A stretch of 64,000 nt of DNA, from contig CALLAW010000032.1 of NCBI GenBank assembly GCA_938001865.1, positions 1-64,000 on the forward strand, read 5' to 3'. Within the stretch, counting starts at the first letter, position 1. Every line of letters starts with the position of its first letter. This document shows, piece after piece, positions 8,792 to 18,285 of this stretch. The translations under genes and the position numbers were made by a program. This DNA comes from an uncultured Saprospiraceae bacterium. GTDB lineage: Bacteria > Bacteroidota > Bacteroidia > Chitinophagales > Saprospiraceae. Under the pieces are notes generated by a model. That model searched no databases. It was not told the DNA's origin and worked only from the letters and a program-made list of their open reading frames with translations.

Positions 8792-9118
8792 CTAATCTAC
8801 AGGTGCTAGCTTTACCACTAGTCCATCTATCGTCTTGGATATTTTGATTTGACAGCCGAGCCTGCTATTCTCCTCGACAAAGAAGGCTTGGTCTAGCATA
8901 TCTTCTTCGTCTTCAGTGGGATCTGTGAGTTGGTGGTCTGTCATCACATAGCAATGGCACGATGCACAGAGAGCCATACCACCACAAGTACCTTCTACTG
9001 GGAGGTCGGATGCCTTAGCGATTTCCATGACATTGAAGTTCATATCAGTAGGAGCCTCTATGGAATGCTCTACGTCTTCTCTGTCAATAATCGTTAGCTG
9101 TATTGTATTGTCGTCCAT
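8792..9118 (-). CDS. [2Fe-2S] ferredoxin, adrenodoxin type
   Basis: This is a 108-residue ferredoxin. The cluster ligands are Cys45, Cys51, Cys54 and Cys89 (GTCGGMALCASCHCYV, then RLGCQI), the C-x5-C-x2-C ... C pattern of adrenodoxin/Fdx-type proteins. It is strongly acidic around residues 66-83, as expected for docking to a reductase. The gene starts 9 bases after the stop of the reductase gene, so the pair is an operon and probably a functional electron-transfer pair. An extra Cys56 lies beside the cluster. Confidence 0.92.
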   Translation of the reverse strand: MDDNTIQLTIIDREDVEHSIEAPTDMNFNVMEIAKASDLPVEGTCGGMALCASCHCYVMTDHQLTDPTEDEEDMLDQAFFVEENSRLGCQIKISKTIDGLVVKLAPVD

Positions 9119-9127
9119 TCTATTTTC

Positions 9128-10138
9128 TTATTCAAAAGCATTGACCCCTGAGACAGTGGTATACTTGAAACTCAGTTTCTGATCTGGGTAGATATACTTA
9201 AATGCAGATTGGACCATCAAAGTTCCTTCGTGAAATCCACAGAGGATAAGCTTGAGCTTGCCAGGGTAAGTATTGATGTCGCCGATGGCATAGATACCTG
9301 GTACATTGGTACTGTAATCTTCTGTATTGACCTCTATGGCACCACGGCTGATATTGAGTCCCCACTCTGCAATTGGTCCTAGCTTAGGTGTCAGTCCGAA
9401 GAGTGGGATGAAGTAGTCAGCCTGGATATCTTTGGGGTCTGTGTCATGCTTAGTCTTGACGGTCACGTGACTGAGTCCGCTGTCTCCTTTGAGTCCTACT
9501 GCTTGGGCTTCTGTGATGAGATCTATCTTACCAGCCTGAGCTAGCGCCATGACCTTATCCACTGAGTCCAGTGCTCCTCTGAAGCTAGCCCGTCTATGGA
9601 CTAGACTGATCTTCTTAGCGATGTCACAGAGTTCTATCGTCCAGTCAAGTGCTGAGTCACCGCCTCCAGCGATGACAAGAGTCTTGTCTCTGTATTTTTC
9701 GGGATCTCTGACCATGTAGTCGACGCCATTTGGCTCATAATGTTCGATCCCTTCTATGGGTGGTTTTCTCGGGGTAAAACATCCGAGACCTCCCGCGATT
9801 GCGATTACAGGTGCCTGGATTACTGTACCTCTATCAGTTGTCATTTGGTACAGTTTATCGTCTATTTTTTTGATCTCATCAGCCTTTTCACCTAGAGTGA
9901 AAGTAGGCTTGAATGGAGCTATCTGTTCCATCAAATTGTCAACAAGATCACCAGCTAATACCGATGGATAACCAGGAATATCGTAAATTGGTTTTTTAGG
10001 ATAGATTTCAGAGAGTTGACCGCCTACTTGAGGTAGGATATCTACGATGTGGCACTTGAGTTTGAGGAGTCCCGCTTCGAATACCGTAAACAGTCCAACT
10101 GGACCTGCTCCAACAATAAGGATGTCTGTCTTGATCAT
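9128..10138 (-). CDS. Ferredoxin--NADP(+) reductase, thioredoxin-reductase-like
   Basis: This is an FAD- and NAD(P)-binding flavoprotein of 336 residues. The N-terminal FAD site is ILIVGAGPVGLF, the NADP site is TLVIAGGGDSALDW, and the C-terminal FAD contact is GIYAIGDINTYPGK. It lacks the CxxC of thioredoxin reductases, which identifies the YumC-type ferredoxin reductases. The end region with Phe and Tyr (LSFKYTTVSGV) fits the C-terminal tail that stacks on the flavin. It is followed directly by a ferredoxin gene that should be its partner. The pair supplies reducing power in the cytoplasm. Confidence 0.9.
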   Translation of the reverse strand: MIKTDILIVGAGPVGLFTVFEAGLLKLKCHIVDILPQVGGQLSEIYPKKPIYDIPGYPSVLAGDLVDNLMEQIAPFKPTFTLGEKADEIKKIDDKLYQMTTDRGTVIQAPVIAIAGGLGCFTPRKPPIEGIEHYEPNGVDYMVRDPEKYRDKTLVIAGGGDSALDWTIELCDIAKKISLVHRRASFRGALDSVDKVMALAQAGKIDLITEAQAVGLKGDSGLSHVTVKTKHDTDPKDIQADYFIPLFGLTPKLGPIAEWGLNISRGAIEVNTEDYSTNVPGIYAIGDINTYPGKLKLILCGFHEGTLMVQSAFKYIYPDQKLSFKYTTVSGVNAFE

Positions 10139-10254
10139 ATCTGAAATATTGAAAAGTTGAACAAAGGTAACAACACTTTATTCGGAGAGTTGTCCTTGGT
10201 ACTATTTTTAATGCCTAAGATGAGATATTGTAAATAGAAGACTTAAAAAAAACC

Positions 10255-11811
10255 ATGTTAGTAAAAACATATGCGAGTGCTGTACAAGGTGTGGAGGCTC
10301 AGACCATCACTGTAGAGGTTAACTCAGGTGGACAAGTAGCTGCAGGTAAGCAATTCTACTTCATGGTCGGTCTCCCTGACAACGCTGTCAAGGAGGGCTT
10401 CCAGAGGATAGAGGCTGCCATCAAGAATATCGGCTACAAGATGCCAAGACTCAAGATAGTCGTCAACCTAGCACCTGCTGACATTCGCAAAGAGGGATCA
10501 TCCTACGATCTGACAATTGCCTTAGGTATCCTAGCTGCCACAGGTCAGATAGATGCAGAGAAGTTAGGTGACTTCATGATCATGGGTGAGTTGTCACTCG
10601 ATGGTAGTCTCAGACCGATCAAAGGCTCGCTACCCATCAGTATCGAAGCTAGGAAGAGTGGATTCAAAGGCTTCATCCTACCTACTCAGAATGCTAAGGA
10701 AGCAGCAATAGTCAATGACATAGACGTCTATGGTGTATCATCTCTCGTAGAAGCTATCGGTATCATCGAAGGTAAGTCGGATCTCAGTCCTCTCGAGTAT
10801 GACACTAGAGAGCTCTTCAATGACACTCAAAACGAGTATCGCGTAGACTTCTCTGATGTCAAAGGACAGGAAAATATCAAACGAGCCCTTGAGCTCACCG
10901 CAGCAGGTGGTCACAATGCCATCTTGATCGGTCCACCTGGAGCAGGTAAGACCATGCTGGCAAGGAGGTTACCGACGATCTTGCCTCCACTCTCTCTCCA
11001 TGAGGCTTTAGATACGACTAAGATTCACTCGGTAGCAGGCTTACTGCCTGAGGACTCTTCACTTGTGACTGTCAGACCATTTAGATCACCACATCATACT
11101 GTGAGTGATGTGGCTCTTGTTGGTGGTGGGTCCAATCCACATCCAGGAGAGATCTCGCTAGCACACAATGGAGTCTTATTCTTAGATGAGTTACCTGAGT
11201 TTAAGCGATCAGTCCTCGAGGTACTCCGACAGCCGATGGAGCAGCGAAGAGTGACGATCAGTCGAGCTAAAATGACGGTAGAGTACCCCTCATCATTTAT
11301 GCTCATCGCATCGATGAACCCTTGTCCTTGTGGCTACTATAATCATCCAGATAAAGAATGTGTCTGCGGTCCTGGAATCGTAAAGAAATATCTCAACAAG
11401 ATCTCAGGTCCGTTACTCGATAGGATAGACCTTCATGTAGAAGTGACTCCAGTCTCTTACGACGAATTAGCAGACTTCAAACCAGCAGAGCAGACAAGTG
11501 AGGATATCTCTAAGCGAGTCATCCAAGCTCGACTCATCCAAGAAGAACGGTTCAAAGAGTATAAGGATATCTACTGCAATGCCCAGATGCCAAGTAATAT
11601 GGTGAAGGAAGTCTGTCAGATCGACCAAGCTGGAGCAGTATTGCTCAAGACTGCAATGACCAAGCTCCAACTCTCAGCAAGAGCATACGATCGGATACTC
11701 AAAGTGGCAAGGACTGCTGCCGACCTCGCAGGAGTAGACGATATCCTCATCGAACATTTAGCAGAAGCGATCCAGTATCGAAGCTTAGATAGAGAAGGTT
11801 GGGCAGGATAA
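10255..11811 (+). CDS. yifB: YifB/ComM family Mg-chelatase-like AAA ATPase
   Basis: This is a 518-residue protein in the order ChlI-like N-domain (1-170), AAA+ core (about 195-400) and C-terminal Mg_chelatase_C (about 420-515). Walker A is GPPGAGKTMLARR near residues 224-236, and Walker B/sensor regions include GVLFLDELPEF. A cysteine cluster CPCGYYNHPDKECVCG sits in the ATPase core, typical of the family. ComM is a hexameric branch-migration helicase that promotes integration of taken-up DNA in natural transformation. In Bacteroidota this role is inferred. It ends 12 bases before the convergent purL stop. Confidence 0.92.
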   Translation: MLVKTYASAVQGVEAQTITVEVNSGGQVAAGKQFYFMVGLPDNAVKEGFQRIEAAIKNIGYKMPRLKIVVNLAPADIRKEGSSYDLTIALGILAATGQIDAEKLGDFMIMGELSLDGSLRPIKGSLPISIEARKSGFKGFILPTQNAKEAAIVNDIDVYGVSSLVEAIGIIEGKSDLSPLEYDTRELFNDTQNEYRVDFSDVKGQENIKRALELTAAGGHNAILIGPPGAGKTMLARRLPTILPPLSLHEALDTTKIHSVAGLLPEDSSLVTVRPFRSPHHTVSDVALVGGGSNPHPGEISLAHNGVLFLDELPEFKRSVLEVLRQPMEQRRVTISRAKMTVEYPSSFMLIASMNPCPCGYYNHPDKECVCGPGIVKKYLNKISGPLLDRIDLHVEVTPVSYDELADFKPAEQTSEDISKRVIQARLIQEERFKEYKDIYCNAQMPSNMVKEVCQIDQAGAVLLKTAMTKLQLSARAYDRILKVARTAADLAGVDDILIEHLAEAIQYRSLDREGWAG

Positions 11812-11823
11812 AAGTCAGATTAC

Positions 11824-14800
11824 TTATGCTTCCAAGCACCACTCCCTAGCATTCTCAAATGCTCTAATCCATGGCGACACCTTGTCTCCTTGTCTTGCAG
11901 TCGGGTAGTGAGCCCAGTTCCATGGATAGAGAGACCTCTCAAAGTGTGGCATCGTAGCCAAGTGTCTTCCGTCATCACTACAAAGCATGGCCACGTTGTA
12001 GTCGCTACCATTGGGGTTGGATGGATAACTGTCATATCCATAAGTCGCTACTACATTGTATGCCTCCTCATCCATCGGTAGCGTGTACTTCCCCTCTCCA
12101 TGTGAGATCCAGATACCAAGTGTACTCCCAGCCAGATTAGAGAGCATGACTGAGTTGTTCTCTTTGATGGATACTGATGTAAATGCTGATTCGTGCTTCT
12201 GAGAGTCGTTGTGTTTGAGTCGACCACCGTCTTTGTGATCTGGGTTGATGAGATCAAGCTCCATGAAGAGTTGAGCCCCATTACAGATCCCTACAGAGAG
12301 AGTATCTTCTCTATTGAAGAAGTTTTGGATGGCAGTCTTAGCATTCTTGTTGTACTTGATGGCACCAGCCCAGCCCTTAGCTGATCCAAGGACGTCACTG
12401 TTAGAGAATCCTCCGACTGCTCCTAGTAATCTCACATCCTCCAAGGTCTCTCTTCCTGAGATGAGATCAGACATATGGACATCCTTCACGTCAAATCCTG
12501 CTCGGTAGAGGGCATTAGCCATCTCTCGTTCGGAGTTACTTCCTTTCTCCCTGAGGATAGCTGCGAGAGGTCGTTGAGAGTTCTTACGAGCTACCTTACC
12601 ATTGAAGTCCTTTGGGAATGTATATCTGAGTGGTTGTTTCTTATAATTCTTATAGCGTTGCTTTGCTTTCTTCTTACCACTCTGATAGGTGTCGAGGAGA
12701 TATGAAGTCTCATACCAAGTATCTCTGAGTTTGTTGATTCTGAACTTATGGTTACCAGACTCATGAGTGATTTTGAGAGATTTGCCTTCTACGACCTCTC
12801 CTATTTTACGGAAGTGGATACCAGCGTCATAGAGTACGCTTTCTAGTTTTTTATGTCCTTGGATGACGAGTCCTACATTTTCAGAGAAGAGGAGCTTGAT
12901 GACATCAGTATCCATTCCTGTCAAGTCTAACTCTGCACCGACCTGAGTCGATGGGAAGCACATCTCCAAGAGGGTAGTAATGAATCCACCTGATGAGATA
13001 TCATGACCTGCGGTGACCAATCCTGCTTTGATAGCAGTCTGCACAGCATTGAACACATCCTTGAAGTATGCGGTGTCAGTGATTGTTGGGGTGTATTGGC
13101 CTACTTTGTTTAAGATTTGCCCGAGAGCAGATCCTCCTAACTTGTACGCATCTCGTGAGCAATTGATGTAATAGATACTTCCACCTCCGACTTGGAGTAC
13201 TGGTTCGATGACTTTGCTGATCCCATTGCACTGACCAGCTGCGGTGATGATTACGGTACCAGGTGAGAGTACAGTTTTGTCCTGATACTTCTGCTTCATC
13301 GATAGCGAATCCTTTCCTGTCGGGATATTGATTCCGAGCTCGATGGCAAACTGAGCTGCAGCTTCTACTGCATCGTAGAGCCTTGCATCTTCTCCTGGAT
13401 TACGACAAGGCCACATCCAATTGGCAGAGAGGGAGACTGATTTTATCCCGTTTTTGAGAGGTGCCCATACGATATTAGTGAGTGACTTAGCGATGGCATT
13501 CCTGGATCCTGCCTTCGCATCAATGAGACCGCTAATCGGTGAGTGTCCTAGGGCAGTAGCGATGCCATACTGTGATGTGAAGTCTAGCGCCATGACTCCG
13601 CAGTTATTGAGGGGGAGTTGGAGTTCGCCACAGCATTGTTGTTTAGCGACTTTGCCACCTACACATCGATCTACCTTGTTAGTCAACCAATCTTTGCAGG
13701 CGACAGACTCTAATCTTAGTACTCGATCGAGGTAGGACTTGAGTTTAGACTGCTTATACTTGATCTTAGGGTAGCTTGCCTTGATAGAGTCATCCGACAT
13801 GACAGTCTTAGGCGATGATCCGAAGAGGTCACTCAGTCCGAGATCTATTGGATTTTTTTGTTTCTTGCCAGCGTCGAAGGTAAATGTCATATCACCTGTG
13901 ACTGTACCTACTTCATAGATTGGAGCTCGTTCTCTCTCTGCGATAGCCTTGATGAGGTCTAGGTCTTTTGGCTTGACCACGAGACCCATTCTCTCTTGAG
14001 ATTCGTTGCCGATGAGTTCTTTGTGACTGAGAGTGGGATCACCTACAGGCAGCTTATCGATATCTATCCGACCGCCAGTGTCTTCTACGAGTTCTGAGAG
14101 ACAGTTGAGGTGACCACCAGCACCATGATCATGGATTGAGACGATGGGATTTTCATCGGATTCGACGAGTCCTCTGATTGCATTGGCTACTCGCTTTTGC
14201 ATCTCGGGATTGGACCGTTGTACGGCATTGAGCTCGATCCCAGAGCTGAACTCTCCAGTATTAGCAGAGGAGACTGCTGCTCCACCCATCCCGATACGAT
14301 AGTTATCTCCACCCATGATGACGATGGAGTCTCCCTTGGTTGGGAGTTGCTTCTGGGCTTGGTCTAGCTTACCATAACCGATGCCTCCTGCTTGCATGAT
14401 GACCTTATCATAGCCAAGCATGCGAGCTTTATCCTTGTGTTCGAATGTCAATACAGACCCATGGATCAATGGTTGGCCAAACTTGTTACCAAAGTCACTA
14501 GCACCATTACTCGCCTTGATGAGGATATCGAGTGGAGTCTGGTAGAGCCAATTCCGTTCCTTCGTTGCTTGCTCCCAAGGTCGCTGTGAGTTGAGTCTTG
14601 AGTAACTCGTCATATAGACAGCTGATCCTGCGAGAGGGATCGATCCTTGACCTCCTGCGAGCCTATCTCTGATCTCTCCACCACTCCCAGTAGCAGCACC
14701 ATTGAATGGCTCTACGGTTGTCGGGAAGTTATGTGTCTCTGCTTTGATAGAGAGGATAGAGTCAAACTTCTTGGCTTGATAGAGTGATGGCACTTCTGGC

Positions 14801-15474
14801 TGCTCGGGAGCAAATTGCTCTACCCTCGGACCTTTGACGAATGCCACATTATCCTTATATGCACTGACGATTGTATTTTTATTTTTCTTGGAAGTCTCTT
14901 TGATCATCGCAAAGAGTGATTTCTCTTTTTCCTCACCATCGATGACGAATGTTCCATTGAAGATCTTGTGTCTACAGTGTTCACTATTGACCTGGCTGAA
15001 GCCAAATACTTCCGAATCAGTGAGAGGTCTTCCAAGTCGAGTCGAGAGAGCATCGAGGTAGTCGACCTCTTCTTTGCTGAGAGCTAGACCCTCTGAGATG
15101 TTGAATGCCTGGATATCCTTGATGTCCTTGACAGATTCGATATCTACTTTGATATCAAGACTATTCGCATTGAGTCCTTTGTACTTCTGACCGAGCATAT
15201 AGTCATACTGAGTGCTTTTATTGCATTGCATCATTTGCTCGATACGGGTGATCCCTTTGATCCCCATATTCTGAGTGATCTCCACAGCATTGGTACTCCA
15301 TGGAGTGATCATGTTAGCTCTCGGACCGATGAAGTAACCTTTGAGTTTAGACTTCTTGCTCAGTGTTGCATTACCGAATACCCACTCGAGTTTGGCGATG
15401 GATGCTTTACTCAGTTTACCTTTCGATTGTACGATATAGGTGATCTGAGATTTGGTAGTGAAGAATGATAGCAT
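11824..15474 (-). CDS. purL: Phosphoribosylformylglycinamidine synthase, large single-chain type
   Basis: This enzyme catalyses the fourth step of purine synthesis: FGAR plus glutamine plus ATP gives FGAM. At 1216 residues it is the long form with N-terminal PurS-like, linker, two AIRS-like halves and a C-terminal glutaminase. Visible motifs include SEHCRHKIFNG (linker), TKERNWLYQTPLDILIKAS, the GxGGAAVSSANTGEF segment, and the glutaminase nucleophile in SVGICNGAQLF. The C-terminal catalytic region is TMPHFERSLYPWNW. The frame can be opened from a TTG at 15510, but the ATG at 15474 (MLSFFTTKSQITYIVQ) gives the normal start of the first domain and is preferred. Confidence 0.95.
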   Translation of the reverse strand: MLSFFTTKSQITYIVQSKGKLSKASIAKLEWVFGNATLSKKSKLKGYFIGPRANMITPWSTNAVEITQNMGIKGITRIEQMMQCNKSTQYDYMLGQKYKGLNANSLDIKVDIESVKDIKDIQAFNISEGLALSKEEVDYLDALSTRLGRPLTDSEVFGFSQVNSEHCRHKIFNGTFVIDGEEKEKSLFAMIKETSKKNKNTIVSAYKDNVAFVKGPRVEQFAPEQPEVPSLYQAKKFDSILSIKAETHNFPTTVEPFNGAATGSGGEIRDRLAGGQGSIPLAGSAVYMTSYSRLNSQRPWEQATKERNWLYQTPLDILIKASNGASDFGNKFGQPLIHGSVLTFEHKDKARMLGYDKVIMQAGGIGYGKLDQAQKQLPTKGDSIVIMGGDNYRIGMGGAAVSSANTGEFSSGIELNAVQRSNPEMQKRVANAIRGLVESDENPIVSIHDHGAGGHLNCLSELVEDTGGRIDIDKLPVGDPTLSHKELIGNESQERMGLVVKPKDLDLIKAIAERERAPIYEVGTVTGDMTFTFDAGKKQKNPIDLGLSDLFGSSPKTVMSDDSIKASYPKIKYKQSKLKSYLDRVLRLESVACKDWLTNKVDRCVGGKVAKQQCCGELQLPLNNCGVMALDFTSQYGIATALGHSPISGLIDAKAGSRNAIAKSLTNIVWAPLKNGIKSVSLSANWMWPCRNPGEDARLYDAVEAAAQFAIELGINIPTGKDSLSMKQKYQDKTVLSPGTVIITAAGQCNGISKVIEPVLQVGGGSIYYINCSRDAYKLGGSALGQILNKVGQYTPTITDTAYFKDVFNAVQTAIKAGLVTAGHDISSGGFITTLLEMCFPSTQVGAELDLTGMDTDVIKLLFSENVGLVIQGHKKLESVLYDAGIHFRKIGEVVEGKSLKITHESGNHKFRINKLRDTWYETSYLLDTYQSGKKKAKQRYKNYKKQPLRYTFPKDFNGKVARKNSQRPLAAILREKGSNSEREMANALYRAGFDVKDVHMSDLISGRETLEDVRLLGAVGGFSNSDVLGSAKGWAGAIKYNKNAKTAIQNFFNREDTLSVGICNGAQLFMELDLINPDHKDGGRLKHNDSQKHESAFTSVSIKENNSVMLSNLAGSTLGIWISHGEGKYTLPMDEEAYNVVATYGYDSYPSNPNGSDYNVAMLCSDDGRHLATMPHFERSLYPWNWAHYPTARQGDKVSPWIRAFENAREWCLEA

Positions 15475-15571
15475 AGAGTAGATGATTTGGTCTGACTGAC
15501 AAAGGGTCAAAATTACTGTTATCCTTCAAGAGTAGGGTAGTCAGATTCGGATTTTTCTTATTGGTCGTAGC

Positions 15572-15607
15572 CAAATGTAAGGTTTGCCAAGCCTAGAACC
15601 CTCCAAA
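15572..15607 (-). promoter_or_regulatory. Possible purL promoter
   Basis: On the minus strand TACATTTG (15579 to 15572) fits the -7 consensus TAnnTTTG. A TTTG (15607 to 15604) lies 24 bases upstream, a little more than the usual 19-21. The predicted start would be about 90 bases before the purL ATG at 15474. Confidence 0.3.
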
Positions 15608-15713
15608 GTGTTAATAACAGTGTTAATCTTGGATTAAAGTCGAGAAGAGACTTGACTCGGTCTACGAGACTCCATTACCTTTAGTACTCGATATAACCCT
15701 TAAATCTACACCT

Positions 15714-16160
15714 ATGAAAGTATCACATTCTCTACTCTTAACATTAGTTGCTTTACTTGCATTTACCCAGAGTGCAATAGCACAGGTCAGTCCCGTCAAA
15801 TGGTCGATAGATAAGGTTGAGAATGATGGTAAGATTGATGTGATTATCACAGCAGATATCCTAGATAAGTGGAAGATCTACTCTAACACGACAGAAGAAG
15901 GAGGTCCGATAGCGACTGACATTACTTTTGAATCTAAGGCTCAACTCTCTGGAGATTATAGAGAGCAAACTACTCCTAAGAGTTATCAAAGTGACTTATT
16001 CGGCATGAGTGTCTCGACATTTGCTGGACAAGCAATATTCGTCCAAACTGTAGAAAACTCTACTCCAGGTACTCCACTCACAGCCATAGTAACATATATG
16101 TCTTGCAATGACAAGCAATGCTTACCACCAACTGACATTGAATTAGAGATTACACTCTAA
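15714..16160 (+). CDS. Stand-alone DsbD alpha-domain protein (DsbD N-terminal domain)
   Basis: This is a 148-residue exported protein. It has a signal peptide (LLLTLVALLAFTQSAIAQ, cleavage after about residue 23) and one immunoglobulin-like domain of the DsbD N-terminal type. The cysteine pair Cys131 and Cys136 in YMSCNDKQCLPP matches the catalytic pair of DsbD-alpha, which passes electrons from the membrane domain to periplasmic partners. The membrane and C-terminal thioredoxin domains of DsbD are absent here. A separate CcdA-like or DsbD protein elsewhere could complete the chain (inference). The gene is divergent from purL. Confidence 0.8.
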   Translation: MKVSHSLLLTLVALLAFTQSAIAQVSPVKWSIDKVENDGKIDVIITADILDKWKIYSNTTEEGGPIATDITFESKAQLSGDYREQTTPKSYQSDLFGMSVSTFAGQAIFVQTVENSTPGTPLTAIVTYMSCNDKQCLPPTDIELEITL

Positions 16161-16244
16161 GTATCCTACCAGAGAGATCAGACCAACTAAAAAAAAGTGT
16201 AAATAGAATAGAGGAGCCTCAGAGATACAAGTCGGTAGAGGGCC

Positions 16245-16281
16245 AATAAAAACAGGGCACTCAATGTAATCGAGTACCCTG
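16245..16281 (-). terminator. Hairpin with T-run on the minus strand
   Basis: CAGGGCACTC (16253-16262) pairs with GAGTACCCTG (16272-16281) with one mismatch. Read on the minus strand, the hairpin is followed by TTTTTATT (16252 to 16245), the layout of an intrinsic terminator. No minus-strand gene is known upstream of it; see findings. Confidence 0.5.
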
Positions 16282-16495
16282 CATAACCCCAAAAAATCAA
16301 TTGAATTTGGATTCTAAACCAACTACAACTAGTTTTATGAATCATTAGACGTAACCTCTCATTGCAAGTCACACACTAATTGTGAAACTTTGCAGTACTT
16401 AATGATAATCAACAACTGTAATGCATTGACAATAAGGTTATTATCCCCTTTTGATTAGTGTTTTTTTTAATTTCAATAGTAATTAATTCCTCTCC

Positions 16496-17851
16496 ATGGC
16501 GAAGTCGAGATATGTATGTAGTGAGTGTCAAGCGGTACACCCTCAGTGGATCGGACAGTGTAAGTCGTGTGATGCATGGAATACACTAGAGGAAAGAGCA
16601 ATAGAGAAAAAATCAGCAAGTGGGATCAATAGAGTAAGCTCTAAGCCTCAAAATAAGATACAGAAAATCTCCTCAATCTCTGTGGAGAATATTAGACGCT
16701 TACAGACCAATGACTCCGAACTCAATCGAGTACTCGGAGGGGGACTGGTCCCAGGTGGTATCATATTACTTGGTGGCGAGCCAGGTATCGGTAAGTCTAC
16801 TCTCTTACTCCAAACTGCCACAACTACTCAGACTAAGACACTCTATCTCTCTGGTGAGGAGAGTGTCAATCAGATCAAGATGAGAGCTGATCGACTCGGG
16901 TATAGCAATGATGACTGTTACCTCATCTCAGAGAACAACCTTGACACAGTACTCAATCAAGCCAAAGAGCTCAAGCCCAATCTGCTCATCGTAGATTCGA
17001 TCCAGACAATCTATACACCAGATGTACAGGCGAGTCAAGGGTCAGTATCACAGATCAGAGAGTGTGCTAACCGTCTCGTACAGTACTGTAAGCAAGAGGG
17101 AATCCCTTGCATCATTGTGGGTCATATCACCAAGGATGGAGGACTCGCTGGTCCCAAGCTCCTAGAGCATATCGTAGATACGGTACTCCAGTTTGAGGGG
17201 GACAAAAACTACCACTATCGGATACTGAGAGCAAAGAAGAATAGATATGGCTCGACAGATGAGATAGGAATATTTGAGATGCAGAGTCGAGGACTTGTCA
17301 AGGTAGACAATCCCTCCAAGCTCCTACTCTCGCAGAGTCTAGACCACCTCAGTGGATCTACCGTAGCAGCTACTATCCAAGGGATGAGACCCTTACTGAT
17401 AGAGACCCAAGCACTCGTCAGTACATCGACCTACGGCAATCCACAACGATCATGCACAGGATTTGACAATAAGCGGCTCAATATGCTCCTCGCTGTGCTA
17501 GAGAAGAGAGTCGGGATGTCATTCGGGATGTCTGATGTCTTCCTCAATATTGCTGGAGGCATCAAGTGTACTGACCCAGCTCTTGACTTGAGTATTATTG
17601 CTTCCATAGTGTCATCGTTTCAAGATTTTCAGATCAGTAAGCAGGTAGCCTTTGCTGGAGAGGTAGGACTTACAGGAGAGATCAGATCAGTACACCGCGT
17701 AGAAGAGAGGATCAAAGAAGCAGAGAGGATGGGACTCACCCACCTCTATCTCTCACAGCACTCAATTGATGCAATCAAAAATTCTTCTTATCAGATTGAA
17801 CTCATAGGCCTCTCCAAGGTTGAAGAATTGACAAATGTCCTCTTCTCATAA
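16496..17851 (+). CDS. radA: DNA repair protein RadA (Sms)
   Basis: RadA is a RecA-like, DnaB-type helicase that promotes branch migration in homologous recombination. At 451 residues it is the standard length. The N-terminal zinc finger is CSECQAVHPQWIGQCKSC. Walker A is GGEPGIGKS with Lys at residue 100. The RadA signature is KNRYG at residues 248-252, where most family members have KNRFG. The C-terminal LonP-like domain (about 285-450) includes the DPALDLSIIASIVSSF segment. The start ATG at 16496 places the zinc finger close to the N-terminus, as usual. The next gene starts about 18 bases downstream and is probably co-transcribed. Confidence 0.95.
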   Translation: MAKSRYVCSECQAVHPQWIGQCKSCDAWNTLEERAIEKKSASGINRVSSKPQNKIQKISSISVENIRRLQTNDSELNRVLGGGLVPGGIILLGGEPGIGKSTLLLQTATTTQTKTLYLSGEESVNQIKMRADRLGYSNDDCYLISENNLDTVLNQAKELKPNLLIVDSIQTIYTPDVQASQGSVSQIRECANRLVQYCKQEGIPCIIVGHITKDGGLAGPKLLEHIVDTVLQFEGDKNYHYRILRAKKNRYGSTDEIGIFEMQSRGLVKVDNPSKLLLSQSLDHLSGSTVAATIQGMRPLLIETQALVSTSTYGNPQRSCTGFDNKRLNMLLAVLEKRVGMSFGMSDVFLNIAGGIKCTDPALDLSIIASIVSSFQDFQISKQVAFAGEVGLTGEIRSVHRVEERIKEAERMGLTHLYLSQHSIDAIKNSSYQIELIGLSKVEELTNVLFS

Positions 17852-17868
17852 CCGATGAATAATTACAG

Positions 17869-18285
17869 TTGAGTAATCAGAATACTAACACATCAGACAG
17901 GATAGACAACCTTGTCATCTATGATGGTGACTGTGTGCTATGTTCTCGTACGATTAGACTGATACTTAAGTATGAGGAGTCGCCTACTCTGAGGTTCGCT
18001 AGACTCGGTAGCCAGAGTATTGAGAACTTGCAGATTCCTAAGAAGATCGGTGACTCTATCCTCTTTTATTCTGAGGGACAGATATCGAGTCAGAGTACTG
18101 CAGTCTTCAAGATAGCTAAGCACTTGAGATCGCCATGGAGTTGGGTGAGATACTTCGGTCTCCTGCCCACTGTTCTTACTGATGTTATTTACCGCTTCGT
18201 TGCTCGGAATCGTTATCAGTGGTTTGGGAAGGTGGATGACGTGTGTGAGTTGTCAGATGGATTGGGTGATCGGTATGTTGCTTGA
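17869..18285 (+). CDS. DCC family thiol-disulfide oxidoreductase-like protein (DUF393)
   Basis: This is a 138-residue protein whose YDGDCVLCSRTIR segment carries the DGxCxLC signature of the DCC/DUF393 family. The fold is predicted to be thioredoxin-like, and the biochemical role is not established. The family typically ends with a short hydrophobic stretch and an RYxWFG-type motif, here RNRYQWFGK. The frame opens with a TTG 17 bases after the radA stop, and no ATG is available before the motif, so the TTG start is likely. Probably co-transcribed with radA. Confidence 0.75.
   Translation: MSNQNTNTSDRIDNLVIYDGDCVLCSRTIRLILKYEESPTLRFARLGSQSIENLQIPKKIGDSILFYSEGQISSQSTAVFKIAKHLRSPWSWVRYFGLLPTVLTDVIYRFVARNRYQWFGKVDDVCELSDGLGDRYVA

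Noticed and set aside
11890..15468. Several 60-104 codon plus-strand frames opposite purL
   Set aside because: They are shadows of the well-supported purL frame and carry no domain.
15475..15510. TTG-initiated extension of purL
   Set aside because: The added 12 residues are not part of the domain, and a good ATG exists at 15474.
16187..16372. 61-codon minus-strand frame over the hairpin at 16253
   Set aside because: It runs through the terminator-like hairpin and has an unnatural composition; the hairpin is a better explanation of the region.
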